Notes under the pieces: generated by a model
The model's input: only the letters and a program-made list of their open reading frames with translations
Database searches by the model: none
Told to the model about the DNA's origin: nothing
Made by a program: the position numbers and the translations under genes
Origin: Bacteroidota bacterium
Lineage (GTDB): Bacteria > Bacteroidota > Bacteroidia > Chitinophagales > Chitinophagaceae
Reading direction: 5' to 3'
Length of the DNA: 64,000 bases
Assembly: GCA_023430465.1 (NCBI GenBank)
Contig: JAEZAM010000036.1
Location: forward strand, 12,314 to 76,313
In this document: piece after piece, positions 43,756-51,775 of the stretch
Position numbering within the stretch: position 1 is the first letter of the stretch
How the letters are laid out: every line of letters starts with the position of its first letter

Positions 43756-44705
43756 TGTGCTCTTAATATTTCCGACAGAACGGCCTGTGCAGCCCAGACA
43801 CGGTTCGATGCTTCCAAAGTTACAATGCTGTTCTTCCCATCGAGCACCTCATCACTCAGTTCCACGTTACGTCTCACCGGCAGGCAATGCATTACTTTTG
43901 CGCTGTTGGTTTGTTCCAGCTTCTTGTTCGTGAGCATCCATTTCGGATCGCTCTCGTATATCTTTCCGTAGTCGTTGTAGGTGCTCCAGTTTTTTACGTA
44001 CACATAATCCGCATCGCGCAGGGCCTCGTCCTGGTTATGTGTGATCGTGGCGCCTTTGGTAAATGAATCATTCAACTCATAATCTTCCGGGTGTGTGATC
44101 ACGAATTCTGCTTCGCCCCAGGCTGTCACCCATTGCGAGAAGCTGTTGGCTACACATTGCGGCAAAGCCTTGACATGTGGCGCCCAGGTCAATACAATTT
44201 TGGGTTTTCGTTTCTCCTTGAATGTTTCGGTGATAGTGATGATATCCGTCAGTGACTGCAAAGGGTGAAGCGTTGAACTTTCAAGGCTCACCACTGGTAT
44301 GCCGGCGTATTTGATAAATTGGTTAATATAAAGCTCACTGTAATCATCTTCCCGGTTCTTGAGGGAGGGAAACGTACGAATGGCAAGTATGTCGAAGTAT
44401 TTTCCAAACACGGGTGCGGCATCTTTAACATGCTCCACGGTATTCCCACTCATGATGGCCTCTTCTTCAAACTCCAGGGCCCAGCCTTCACTTCCTACAT
44501 TGAACACGACTGCCTCCATGCCGAGCTGCTGTGCTGCTATCTGGGTGCTCAGCCTGGTGCGCATACTGGGGTTAAGAAAAAGACAACCGATTCGTTTATT
44601 GGTGCCGAGTGTTTTATCACGAAAGGGATCAGCTTTGTACGATAATCCCAGGTCAACCAGCGCGGGAATATCGGGAACGTCATTTACTGAAATGAAGTGT
44701 TTCAA
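43752..44705 (-). CDS. argF': N-acylornithine carbamoyltransferase (ArgF')
   Basis: This 317-residue enzyme transfers a carbamoyl group to N-acylornithine (acetyl- or succinyl-), not to ornithine. It has the carbamoyl-phosphate loop as PSMRTRLST and HPLQSLTDI, and HCLPVRRN near the C-terminus; LTWAPHVKALPQCVANSF identifies the ArgF' subgroup. The residue reported to separate acetylornithine from succinylornithine enzymes (Glu or Pro just before Glu-His) appears to be Val here (GNTVEH). The start codon is TTG (44703-44705), the only choice giving MKHFISVNDV. It follows argD by 42 bases and overlaps argB. Confidence 0.92.
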   Translation of the reverse strand: MKHFISVNDVPDIPALVDLGLSYKADPFRDKTLGTNKRIGCLFLNPSMRTRLSTQIAAQQLGMEAVVFNVGSEGWALEFEEEAIMSGNTVEHVKDAAPVFGKYFDILAIRTFPSLKNREDDYSELYINQFIKYAGIPVVSLESSTLHPLQSLTDIITITETFKEKRKPKIVLTWAPHVKALPQCVANSFSQWVTAWGEAEFVITHPEDYELNDSFTKGATITHNQDEALRDADYVYVKNWSTYNDYGKIYESDPKWMLTNKKLEQTNSAKVMHCLPVRRNVELSDEVLDGKNSIVTLEASNRVWAAQAVLSEILRAH

Positions 44706-44747
44706 ATTGGCGGTTTTGAATGCTTGTAACGGCGTATCTGAATATTG

Positions 44748-45887
44748 TTATTGAGCAACGGCAAGTTCTGCCTGAATGGCCTCGATGAAATCTTCCGCAT
44801 CGCGTTTTTTCAGGGCCAGGGAAGGCAGCAGTCTTATTACGTTGGGCTTTGCTTCACCCGTGAATATCTTCTGATTGGTGAGCAGGTTCTTCTTCAGATC
44901 CTTCATCTCTTCGGGGACATCGAAACCGATCATCAGCCCACGACCCCGCACACGCGACAGCCCGGGGATAGCTTCCAGTTGATCACGGAGATATTTGCCG
45001 ATCATTACCGCATTTCCCATTAATTTCTCCGCCTCGATTGTTTCAAGCACAGCGAGCGCCGCAGCGCAGGCAAGCTGATTCCCCCCGAAGGTGGTGCCGA
45101 GCTGGAAATGTTTTGGTTTGATGTGCGGCGCAATGATGATACCCGCTACCGGGAAGCCATTGCCCATACCTTTCGCCATGGTGTAGATGTCTGCATTTAC
45201 ACCGGCAAAATCATGGCTGAAAAACTTCCCGCTTCGCCCAAATCCACATTGCACGCTATCGGCAATATAAACGGCGCCGTGTTTATCACAGAGAGCTCTT
45301 ATCAGTTTCAGGAAAGATTCATCGGCAACATTTATGCCGCCAACACCCTGTATTCCTTCGATGATCACCGAGGATACCTGGTCGCCATTTTCTGCAAAAT
45401 AATCCTCAAGCGCCTGGCTGTCGTTGAAAGGAAGAAACACCACATTTTCAGTTTCATTCACAGGAGCCACATAATTTTTATTGTCAGTCACTGCCACGGC
45501 CAATGATGTACGCCCATGAAAGGATTTGCTGAAAGCAATGATCTTCTTTCGTCCATTGTGAAACGATGCCAGTTTCAGTGCATTTTCGTTGGCTTCAGCT
45601 CCGCTGTTGCACAGGAATAATTGGTAGTCCGGTTTGCCGGATACTTTTCCCAGTTTATCTGCCAACTCCGCCTGCAATGGTATACGGATAGAGTTTGAGT
45701 AAAACGCGATCTTTTCCAACTGATCCTCGATGCGTCGTACCCAATGAGGATGTGTGTGTCCGATACTGATCACGGCGTGGCCTCCGTACAGGTCAAGGTA
45801 TTGCTCTCCCTTGTCGTCCCATACGTAAGAACCTTTTGCTTTTACGATCGTAATGTCATTGAGTGGATAGACGTCGAAAAGATTCAT
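44748..45887 (-). CDS. argD: N-acylornithine aminotransferase
   Basis: ArgD converts N-acylglutamate semialdehyde to N-acylornithine with PLP and glutamate. The 379-residue class III aminotransferase shows YLDLYGGHAVISIGHTHP, NSGAEANENALKLA, GIQGVGGINVAD, DSVQCGFGRSGKFF and the PLP lysine in YTMAKGMGNGFPVAG. TTFGGNQLACAAALAVLE completes the family pattern. It lies 33 bases after argC in the operon. Confidence 0.95.
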   Translation of the reverse strand: MNLFDVYPLNDITIVKAKGSYVWDDKGEQYLDLYGGHAVISIGHTHPHWVRRIEDQLEKIAFYSNSIRIPLQAELADKLGKVSGKPDYQLFLCNSGAEANENALKLASFHNGRKKIIAFSKSFHGRTSLAVAVTDNKNYVAPVNETENVVFLPFNDSQALEDYFAENGDQVSSVIIEGIQGVGGINVADESFLKLIRALCDKHGAVYIADSVQCGFGRSGKFFSHDFAGVNADIYTMAKGMGNGFPVAGIIIAPHIKPKHFQLGTTFGGNQLACAAALAVLETIEAEKLMGNAVMIGKYLRDQLEAIPGLSRVRGRGLMIGFDVPEEMKDLKKNLLTNQKIFTGEAKPNVIRLLPSLALKKRDAEDFIEAIQAELAVAQ

Positions 45888-45920
45888 GTTGATGTATTAT
45901 AAATGTGAAATGAAACGTCG

Positions 45921-46907
45921 TCAGAACATCGCCGGCTTCAGTTTGAGCCCGCTGCATTCATCGAGGCCGAACATCAGGTTCATATTCTGAACGGCCTGTC
46001 CGCTGGCGCCTTTCAACAGGTTATCAAGGGTTGAGTGTATGACTACCTTGCTCCCGGCTTTTTCCAACTGAATCACGGCCTTGTTCGTGTTTGTTACCTG
46101 CTTCAGGAAGATTGGTTCCTTGCTGACATGGGTAAAGGGGTGCTCCTGGTAAAATTCTTTATAGAGCACTGTCAGTTCTTCAAGACTCAGATCGCAATGC
46201 AGTGTCGAACTGATAAAAATCCCGCGGGTGAAATCTCCGCGCCACGGAACGAAGTTGATCTCGACATCCCCGGCTGGCTGCAATTGTATCAGCGACTGCC
46301 CGATCTCTCCCAGGTGTTGATGCGATAGAGTCTTATATGCCTGGATATTATTTGCACGCCAGCTAAAATGCGAGGTGGCGGAGAGGGCCTGGCCGGCGCC
46401 GGTGGAACCTGTGATGCCTGTGCTATATACTTCATTCAGCAGCCCTGCCTTTGCAAGGGGCAACAACCCGAGCTGAACTGCTGTGGCAAAACAACCGGGA
46501 TTGGCCACATTCTTTGCGTTGCGAATAATGTCGCGGTTTAATTCGGGCAGACCGTATATGAATTCCCTGTTACCGGTTACCGCATCTTTCTTCAACCGGA
46601 AATCGTTGGCCAGGTCGATAATGCGAATGTGCGACCCGATCTCATTCTCTGTAAGAAATTTTTTCGATTCGCCATGGCCCAGGCAGAGATAAAGCACCTC
46701 GATATCATCCTGGAGCTTATCTGTGAATTGCAGATCCGTGTCACCAATAAGATCCTGGTGTATGGCAGAAACGGGCTTGCCGCCATTGCTGCGGCTGTGA
46801 ATGAAAGCCAGCTCAGTATTAGGATGATTGATAAGAAGGCGGATCAATTCTCCACCCGTATAACCTGCTCCGCCGATGATGCCGGCGCGAATTTTCTTCC
46901 GATTGAT
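45921..46907 (-). CDS. argC: N-acyl-gamma-glutamyl-phosphate reductase, no canonical start codon
   Basis: ArgC reduces N-acylglutamyl phosphate to the semialdehyde with NADPH. The catalytic cysteine is in NPGCFATAVQLGL, and GLPELNRD, GSTGAGQALSATSHFSWR and HQHLGEIGQSL are typical. The only in-frame ATG/GTG/TTG upstream of the catalytic part is a TTG at 46845-46847 inside the first helix, which would remove the NADP loop. The frame continues upstream through RAGIIGGAGYTGGELIRLL and on to the argG stop codon at 46932-46934, in the same frame, with no ATG, GTG or TTG. The start given here is an ATC (46905-46907, MNRKKIRAGIIGG if initiated there). Alternatives are ATT at 46890-46892, one of two ATT at 46926-46931, or readthrough of the argG stop. 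A base error in the sequence is also possible. Confidence 0.85.
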   Translation of the reverse strand: MNRKKIRAGIIGGAGYTGGELIRLLINHPNTELAFIHSRSNGGKPVSAIHQDLIGDTDLQFTDKLQDDIEVLYLCLGHGESKKFLTENEIGSHIRIIDLANDFRLKKDAVTGNREFIYGLPELNRDIIRNAKNVANPGCFATAVQLGLLPLAKAGLLNEVYSTGITGSTGAGQALSATSHFSWRANNIQAYKTLSHQHLGEIGQSLIQLQPAGDVEINFVPWRGDFTRGIFISSTLHCDLSLEELTVLYKEFYQEHPFTHVSKEPIFLKQVTNTNKAVIQLEKAGSKVVIHSTLDNLLKGASGQAVQNMNLMFGLDECSGLKLKPAMF

Positions 46908-46931
46908 ATGAGGGATGTTGTGCTTAATAAT

Positions 46932-48137
46932 TTACGCGCCGGGATTGTTTGGCTGTTTTACAAGATGGTAGATCATCGTCTGGTTGCCGAAGATCCGGCT
47001 GAACCCGCGGACATCGTCGCCGGTGAACCCGCTGTTCATTTCACCATATTTACCAAACGCACTGTTCATCAGATCATATTTGCTTTCCACTCCCGTTATG
47101 ATAAAGCGATATGGATATAGCTCTGCAAAAACTTCACCGGTTACGTTGCGCTGGCTGTTTTCAAGGTAAGCCTCGATATCGCGCATCACCGGATCAAGAA
47201 TTTGTCCCTCATGCAGCCAGTTGCCATAGAACTGTGCCAGTTGGTCTTTCCAGTTGAGCTGCCATTTGGTGAGTACATGTTTTTCCAGGGCATGGTGCGC
47301 TTTGAGGATGAGCATCGGTGCTGCTGCTTCAAATCCTACGCGGCCTTTGATCCCGATGATGGTATCGCCGATATGCACATCGCGGCCAATACCAAATGGA
47401 CCGGCAATGGTCTGCAGATACTGGATGGCTTCCGCTGCATGCCGGAATGATTTATCGTTAATGCGTTTGAGTTCGCCTTTTTCAAACCCCAGTGATACGG
47501 TCTCGGGTTCAGATTTGGTGACCTGGGTTGGCCAGGCCTCTTCCGGCAACATGCCTTTGGATGAAAGTGTTTCGCGGCCGCCGACACTTGTTCCCCAAAG
47601 TCCTTTGTTGATGGAGTAGGCGGCTTTTTCGAAATTCATGTCTACGCCTTTTTCTTTCAGATAGCTGATCTCCTGCTCACGGCTGAGTTGCAGATCGCGG
47701 ATAGGTGTGATGATTTCGATACCGGGTATCATGATGTGAAAGATCATGTCGAACCGAACCTGGTCATTGCCGGCGCCGGTGCTGCCATGGGCAACGGCAT
47801 CTGCCTGCAACTCTTCAGCATGGGTAGCAATATGAAGCGCCTGGCTCAGTCGCTCTGCAGATACGCTCAGGGGGTAGGTATTGTTCTTCAGTACATTCCC
47901 GTAGATGAGGTATTTGATAATGCTGTCATAATAGCTTTCAACGGCATTGACGGTCTTATGCGTTTTCACGCCAAGATTATAGGCGTGGGCCTCGATGTTT
48001 TTCAATTCTTCTGCGGTAAAGCCCCCGGTGTTGACAATGATGCTGTGAACTTCATAGCCCAGGTCTTCGCTGAGATATTTTACACAATACGAGGTATCTA
48101 AACCTCCGCTGAATCCCAGAACAACTTTTTTCGACAT
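46932..48137 (-). CDS. argG: Argininosuccinate synthase
   Basis: ArgG joins citrulline and aspartate using ATP. The 401-residue protein has the PP-loop VLGFSGGLDTSYCVKYL, the segment AHGSTGAGNDQVRFD for citrulline and aspartate binding, and SINKGLWGTSVGGRETLSS. It lies 14 bases after the GNAT gene. Its stop codon (TAA, 46932-46934) is in frame with argC, and no canonical start codon separates the two. Confidence 0.96.
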   Translation of the reverse strand: MSKKVVLGFSGGLDTSYCVKYLSEDLGYEVHSIIVNTGGFTAEELKNIEAHAYNLGVKTHKTVNAVESYYDSIIKYLIYGNVLKNNTYPLSVSAERLSQALHIATHAEELQADAVAHGSTGAGNDQVRFDMIFHIMIPGIEIITPIRDLQLSREQEISYLKEKGVDMNFEKAAYSINKGLWGTSVGGRETLSSKGMLPEEAWPTQVTKSEPETVSLGFEKGELKRINDKSFRHAAEAIQYLQTIAGPFGIGRDVHIGDTIIGIKGRVGFEAAAPMLILKAHHALEKHVLTKWQLNWKDQLAQFYGNWLHEGQILDPVMRDIEAYLENSQRNVTGEVFAELYPYRFIITGVESKYDLMNSAFGKYGEMNSGFTGDDVRGFSRIFGNQTMIYHLVKQPNNPGA

Positions 48138-48151
48138 CCCTGCTGTTGTAT

Positions 48152-48862
48152 TTAAAAATGAAAGAAATAGTGCATCAGTGATTTGGGTCTTGCGCCGCCG
48201 CGTTTCTCTTTATCTTTTTTGAGGAAAGGTTTGAGAAGTTTCCATTGTTTAAAGCGGAGCAAGCGTTCGAAGCCTTTTACATTCTCCTGGAAGAATTCCT
48301 TGGTTTCCTCGGGCTCATAATGGTCTTTTGGATCAAACAGCATGGCGGTGCACATGCAATTCTTCCTGTCTTTGCTCATGAGGATCTCGTAGTTCACACA
48401 GCTTTTGCAGCCCGCCCAGAAAGCTTCATCCTGCGTAAGCTCTGAATAGGTAACGGGTTCGTAGCCGAGATCGGAATTGATTTTCATGACGGCCAGGCCG
48501 GTGGTGAGACCGAAGATCTTGGAATCAGGATATTTTTTGCGGGAGAGGTTGAATATCTCCTGTTTGATTGTTTTGGCGACACCGCTCTTGCGAAACGCCG
48601 GGGCAACGATAAGGCCGCTGTTGGCCACGTATTCGCCGTGGCTCCATGTCTCGATATAACAAAATCCAACCCAGGTGCCGTCCGCGGTGACAGCGATCAC
48701 GGCTTTGCCTTCGTCGATTTTCTGTTCAATGTACTCTGGTGAGCGTTTTGCGATGCCGGTACCCCGGGCTTTCGCCGACGCCTCCATTTCATCCGTTATG
48801 ATGGAGGAGTATTTCTTATCATCCTGGGCGGCTACCCGGATAATGATCTTTTGATTGTCCAC
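48152..48862 (-). CDS. GNAT N-acyltransferase heading the arginine operon (candidate N-acylglutamate synthase)
   Basis: This 236-residue protein has a GNAT fold. VIAVTADGTWVGFCYIETW and VANSGLIVAPAFRKSGVAKTIKQEIFNL hold the acetyl-CoA loop (R-x-x-G-x-A form). The rest is family-specific (FWAGCKSCVNYEILMSKDRKNCMCTAMLFD, with several cysteines). No classical argA or argJ is in the window. An equivalent GNAT gene heads arginine operons in Bacteroides and has been proposed to supply N-acylglutamate. That role is likely here by position but not provable from sequence. The start is GTG (48860-48862). It is the first gene after the long leader. Confidence 0.75.
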   Translation of the reverse strand: MDNQKIIIRVAAQDDKKYSSIITDEMEASAKARGTGIAKRSPEYIEQKIDEGKAVIAVTADGTWVGFCYIETWSHGEYVANSGLIVAPAFRKSGVAKTIKQEIFNLSRKKYPDSKIFGLTTGLAVMKINSDLGYEPVTYSELTQDEAFWAGCKSCVNYEILMSKDRKNCMCTAMLFDPKDHYEPEETKEFFQENVKGFERLLRFKQWKLLKPFLKKDKEKRGGARPKSLMHYFFHF

Positions 48863-49111
48863 TCTTGCTTTTCGATTATAAATGTCGGATGACCAGTCCT
48901 GAATGTTTTTTTCTGTTGAAAAAATTCACTGACAGGGACCATGGTAAGGGGTTCGTCCTGTCAGCACACAGGGCGACGTCGGGGGCGACTGAAGGTGAAT
49001 ACATCATACCCAACGGCATAGACCCCACTCGTGATGGGTGCGTGGAAGGCGAACTGCTTGGTATGTGTCAAAATATTGCTCACGTTTACAAACAAAGTGT
49101 AAATTGGAGTA
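48863..49111 (-). promoter_or_regulatory. Long 5' leader of the arginine operon with an inverted repeat
   Basis: The 307 bases between the GNAT start and the next gene (49170, plus strand) hold no credible gene. CTGACAGG (48929-48936) and CCTGTCAG (48957-48964) form a perfect 8-bp inverted repeat around a CCATGG palindrome. If transcription begins near the promoter at 49112-49146 the untranslated leader is about 240 bases, long enough for attenuation or ligand control. No known riboswitch was recognised. Confidence 0.4.
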
Positions 49112-49146
49112 CAAATGTATAGCATTAATCGGGTAAGCACCACAAA
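49112..49146 (-). promoter_or_regulatory. Candidate promoter of the arginine operon
   Basis: On the minus strand TTTG (49143-49146) and TACATTTG (49112-49119) match the Bacteroidota -33 TTTG and -7 TAnnTTTG boxes with a 23-base spacer, which is at the upper limit of the usual range. Confidence 0.45.
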
Positions 49147-49169
49147 TTTTTTGTTATAAAATACTGGTT

Positions 49170-49592
49170 ATGGAACACTTGACAAGTGATGCAAAAAGGC
49201 CTGGCCGGGGTGCCCGAAAGTTTTTCCGAACGTTTGTTATTCTCTTGATCCTCGGCCTCGGTATCTTCTTCTATTTCCGGTTTTATTTTCCCTACACCAG
49301 TGACGGCGTGAAGTCGGGCTACCTGAATTATGCTGTGAAGAAAGGGCATATTTTCAAAACATACGAAGGCAAACTAATCCAGGAAGGCATCAGAAGCCGC
49401 ACAGTCGGGTCCGTACAATCAAACGAATTTGAATTTTCTATCAGGGATAAAAAAGTCTTTGAGATCCTCAAGATCAACAGCGGGAAAATCTTTGATCTGC
49501 ATTACAAGGAATATTATGGTGTGTTGCCCTGGCGGGGTAATACCCGCTATATCGTGGACAGCATCATCTCAATGCGGGAACCGCCACGCTGA
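49170..49592 (+). CDS. Small membrane-anchored protein of unknown function
   Basis: This 140-residue protein has a basic N-terminus (residues 1-22), one membrane helix (TFVILLILGLGIFFYFRF, about 23-40) and a periplasmic or extracellular part of about 100 residues. The segment GYLNYAVKKGHIFKTYEGKLIQEG and EFEFSIRDKKVFEIL look well-ordered and conserved. I recall relatives in other Bacteroidota annotated only as hypothetical (or wrongly as 6-phosphogluconate dehydrogenase). Its stop abuts the stop of the RsmI-like gene with no base between. Confidence 0.75.
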   Translation: MEHLTSDAKRPGRGARKFFRTFVILLILGLGIFFYFRFYFPYTSDGVKSGYLNYAVKKGHIFKTYEGKLIQEGIRSRTVGSVQSNEFEFSIRDKKVFEILKINSGKIFDLHYKEYYGVLPWRGNTRYIVDSIISMREPPR

Positions 49593-50291
49593 TCATTGCG
49601 CCAGCAGGATAAAGATGGCTGGCCGCTTGTGAATATCGATCTTCTCTTTTTTCCATTGTCCTACCGTTTGAGTCCTGACGGATTCGCCCCCACTGGTGAG
49701 ATCAACCGCAATACAAAGGCGGGTGCTCTCGTGAAGCGTCTTCAGCATCGTTTCAATAAGTTGGTTATTGCGGTAAGGAGTTTCGATGAAGATCTGCGAG
49801 CTCCGATGTTTTCTGCTGTAAGCCTCCAGGTCTTTCAGTTGCCGGGTGCGTTCCTGGTTATCAATAGGCAGATAGCCGACAAACTGGAACTGCTGCCCGT
49901 TCATGCCACTGGCCATGAGGGCCAGCAGGATGGAACTTGGCCCGGTGAGCGGTTTCACCGTAGCACCAACCTCATGCGCAGCGCCGGCCAGTACCTGCCC
50001 GGGGTCTGCCACGCCAGGGCAGCCCGCTTCGCTGATGATGCCTATGTTTTTATTTTCTCCCAGTCGCTGCCGGAAAACCTGTTTTACGTCCTCTTCCGCC
50101 TTGTGGATCGTGTGCCACTCATAATCATCGATCACCATTTCCTTCCACAATGATTTTAAAAAACGCCGCGCAGATCGTTCATTTTCCACAAAAAATACCT
50201 GGCAATCACGGACCGCATCCACTACGTAAGGTGGTATGGTGTGCAGCGCCTGCGGATCAAGAAAACTGGGAATGAGATAGACGGTGGGCAT
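49593..50291 (-). CDS. RsmI-like tetrapyrrole methylase-family SAM methyltransferase
   Basis: This 232-residue protein belongs to the tetrapyrrole methylase fold. NIGIISEAGCPGVADPGQVL and VKPLTGPSSILLALMASGMNGQQFQFVGYLP correspond to the motifs of RsmI (16S rRNA C1402 2'-O-methyltransferase). It is shorter than E. coli RsmI and starts YLIPSFLDPQALHTIPPYV instead of the usual 'GtLyvV.TPIGNLxD'. It is therefore an RsmI-related, Bacteroidota-type form whose exact target is uncertain. It is coupled to the upstream EI24 gene by a TGATG overlap. Confidence 0.85.
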   Translation of the reverse strand: MPTVYLIPSFLDPQALHTIPPYVVDAVRDCQVFFVENERSARRFLKSLWKEMVIDDYEWHTIHKAEEDVKQVFRQRLGENKNIGIISEAGCPGVADPGQVLAGAAHEVGATVKPLTGPSSILLALMASGMNGQQFQFVGYLPIDNQERTRQLKDLEAYSRKHRSSQIFIETPYRNNQLIETMLKTLHESTRLCIAVDLTSGGESVRTQTVGQWKKEKIDIHKRPAIFILLAQ

Positions 50292-51037
50292 CAGTTCTTT
50301 TTCACTTTATGTACAGTGAGCGTAGCGGCAATGATGGCATAGGCTGGTGCGAAGAAGACGGCGACATGCATCAGGTAAAAAAGGATACCGTCAGCAATGG
50401 CGAGCCCTTTGTGTCGGCCAATAAAGTGCATGCTTTGCTGGGTCGTGTAGCCGGAGCGGGCAAGGCTGTAGTCCAGCATGGAAAAACCGTAGTAATAACA
50501 TTCCATCAACAGCACGATGAGCGGAGTGATCCAGCCGATCACCGGAATGAGGCAAAGAAAGAGAAGGGCCACCATATAGACCGTTTGCCAGCCACAATTT
50601 CGCAGGGCTATAAAAATTCCGCGGCCGGCTTCTTTCCGGATCTCCGCCCAGCCGGGTGCATGATCATCATTCTCCAGGATAGATTCCGTTTTGCGGCTGA
50701 TATAGGCAAAGACAGGCGAGCCGATGATGAGGCAGATATATTTAAATAAAGAAAAATAAAAAAGCAGGAGCGTCAGCCAAAGGATGATACCGGCAAGCGT
50801 GAACAGGAAACCGAGCAGGCTGTTCTGAAATTTCTGGATCCAGTCGCTCAGGTGCAGGATATGCGTAACATACTCGATAACGGCGGTGGCGGATTTACCG
50901 AAGAAATACATGGCGGTGATGAACAGCAGCGTATAGATCAATCCCGGAACGATCACCCATTTCCACAACTTGTGCTTGATGATGAAGCGATGGGCTTCAC
51001 CCCAGGCCTGTATCGTTATGACAATTTCTTTAAGCAA
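50291..51037 (-). CDS. EI24/CysZ-family integral membrane protein
   Basis: The probable product has 248 residues from a TTG at 51035-51037 (MLKEIVITIQAWGEAHRFIIKHKLW). The frame itself runs to 51175, but that part overlaps the divergent glycosylase gene and lacks family features. About four to five membrane helices are present (LWKWVIVPGLIYTLLFIT, LLGFLFTLAGIILWLTLLLFY, VYMVALLFLCLIPVIGWI, LFYLMHVAVFFAPAYAII). The segment FYFSLFKYICLIIGSPVFAYISRKTE is typical of EI24/CysZ proteins. CysZ transports sulfate in some bacteria; the role here is not known. Confidence 0.8.
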   Translation of the reverse strand: MLKEIVITIQAWGEAHRFIIKHKLWKWVIVPGLIYTLLFITAMYFFGKSATAVIEYVTHILHLSDWIQKFQNSLLGFLFTLAGIILWLTLLLFYFSLFKYICLIIGSPVFAYISRKTESILENDDHAPGWAEIRKEAGRGIFIALRNCGWQTVYMVALLFLCLIPVIGWITPLIVLLMECYYYGFSMLDYSLARSGYTTQQSMHFIGRHKGLAIADGILFYLMHVAVFFAPAYAIIAATLTVHKVKKN

Positions 51038-51114
51038 ATTTTTCTTTAATATGGTAAATATAGTAAACACTGCGGGTAATAGCTGCCGAATGGAAACAGC
51101 AGTAATTTTACCGG

Positions 51115-51720
51115 ATGAAAAAGATACCGGCAGATTTCTATTATGAACAGGATGTACTGGCGGCAACTGAGGCATTGATGGGCAAGTTGATCGTGACCAA
51201 ATTTGCTGAAGAACTGACCGTGTCGAGGATAGTGGAACTGGAAGCCTATGCCGGTGTGCATGACAAGGCCTCGCATGCTTCGGGTGGCCGGCGAACCAAA
51301 CGAAATGAGATCATGTATGGACCCGGAGGATACGCCTATGTGTATCTCTGTTATGGCATACATCATTTATTCAATATTGTCACTAACATCGAAGGCATAC
51401 CCCATGCGATCCTTGTCAGGTCCGCAGAGCCGGTCATCGGCATGGATATCATGCTTGACCGGTCGGGAAAACTGAAAGCAGACAATACAATCACACGAGG
51501 GCCGGGAAATTTTTCCAGGGCAATGGGTATAAGGACCTCGCACAATGGGATATCGCTGCAATCGGAGCAGCTCCATGTGGCGGATGATGGATTCAGCTTT
51601 CCACCCTCGTTGATTAAGCGGTCGGCAAGGATCGGGGTGGCCTATGCAGCGGAGGACGCACTGCTGCCTTACCGATATTATGTGCAGGGCAATCCCTTCG
51701 TAAGTGCACGTCCGAAATGA
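51115..51720 (+). CDS. DNA-3-methyladenine glycosylase (AAG/MPG family)
   Basis: This 201-residue base-excision enzyme removes alkylated purines from DNA. It contains the substrate-pocket segment VELEAYAGVHDKASHASGGRRTKRNEIMYGPGGYAYVYLCYGIHHLFN, in which the Glu of VELEAY activates water and Tyr and His stack on the flipped base, and NTITRGPGNFSRAMGI later. The length fits bacterial members of the family. It is divergent from the EI24 gene with a 77-base spacer. Confidence 0.94.
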   Translation: MKKIPADFYYEQDVLAATEALMGKLIVTKFAEELTVSRIVELEAYAGVHDKASHASGGRRTKRNEIMYGPGGYAYVYLCYGIHHLFNIVTNIEGIPHAILVRSAEPVIGMDIMLDRSGKLKADNTITRGPGNFSRAMGIRTSHNGISLQSEQLHVADDGFSFPPSLIKRSARIGVAYAAEDALLPYRYYVQGNPFVSARPK

Positions 51721-51775
51721 AAAAAGGCGTGTAGCGGATGCGCGCAGCGTTGTATCTTGATCAAAATAAACTGCT

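Noticed and set aside
45921..46847. argC starting at the TTG at 46845-46847
   Set aside because: This would delete the NADP-binding GIIGGAGYTGG segment, which is present in the same frame immediately upstream.
46629..47120. 163-residue plus-strand frame across the argG-argC junction
   Set aside because: It is antisense to conserved parts of both ArgC and ArgG.
48865..49122. 85-residue plus-strand frame in the arginine leader
   Set aside because: No signal, no conserved pattern, lies over the candidate promoter and leader on the other strand.
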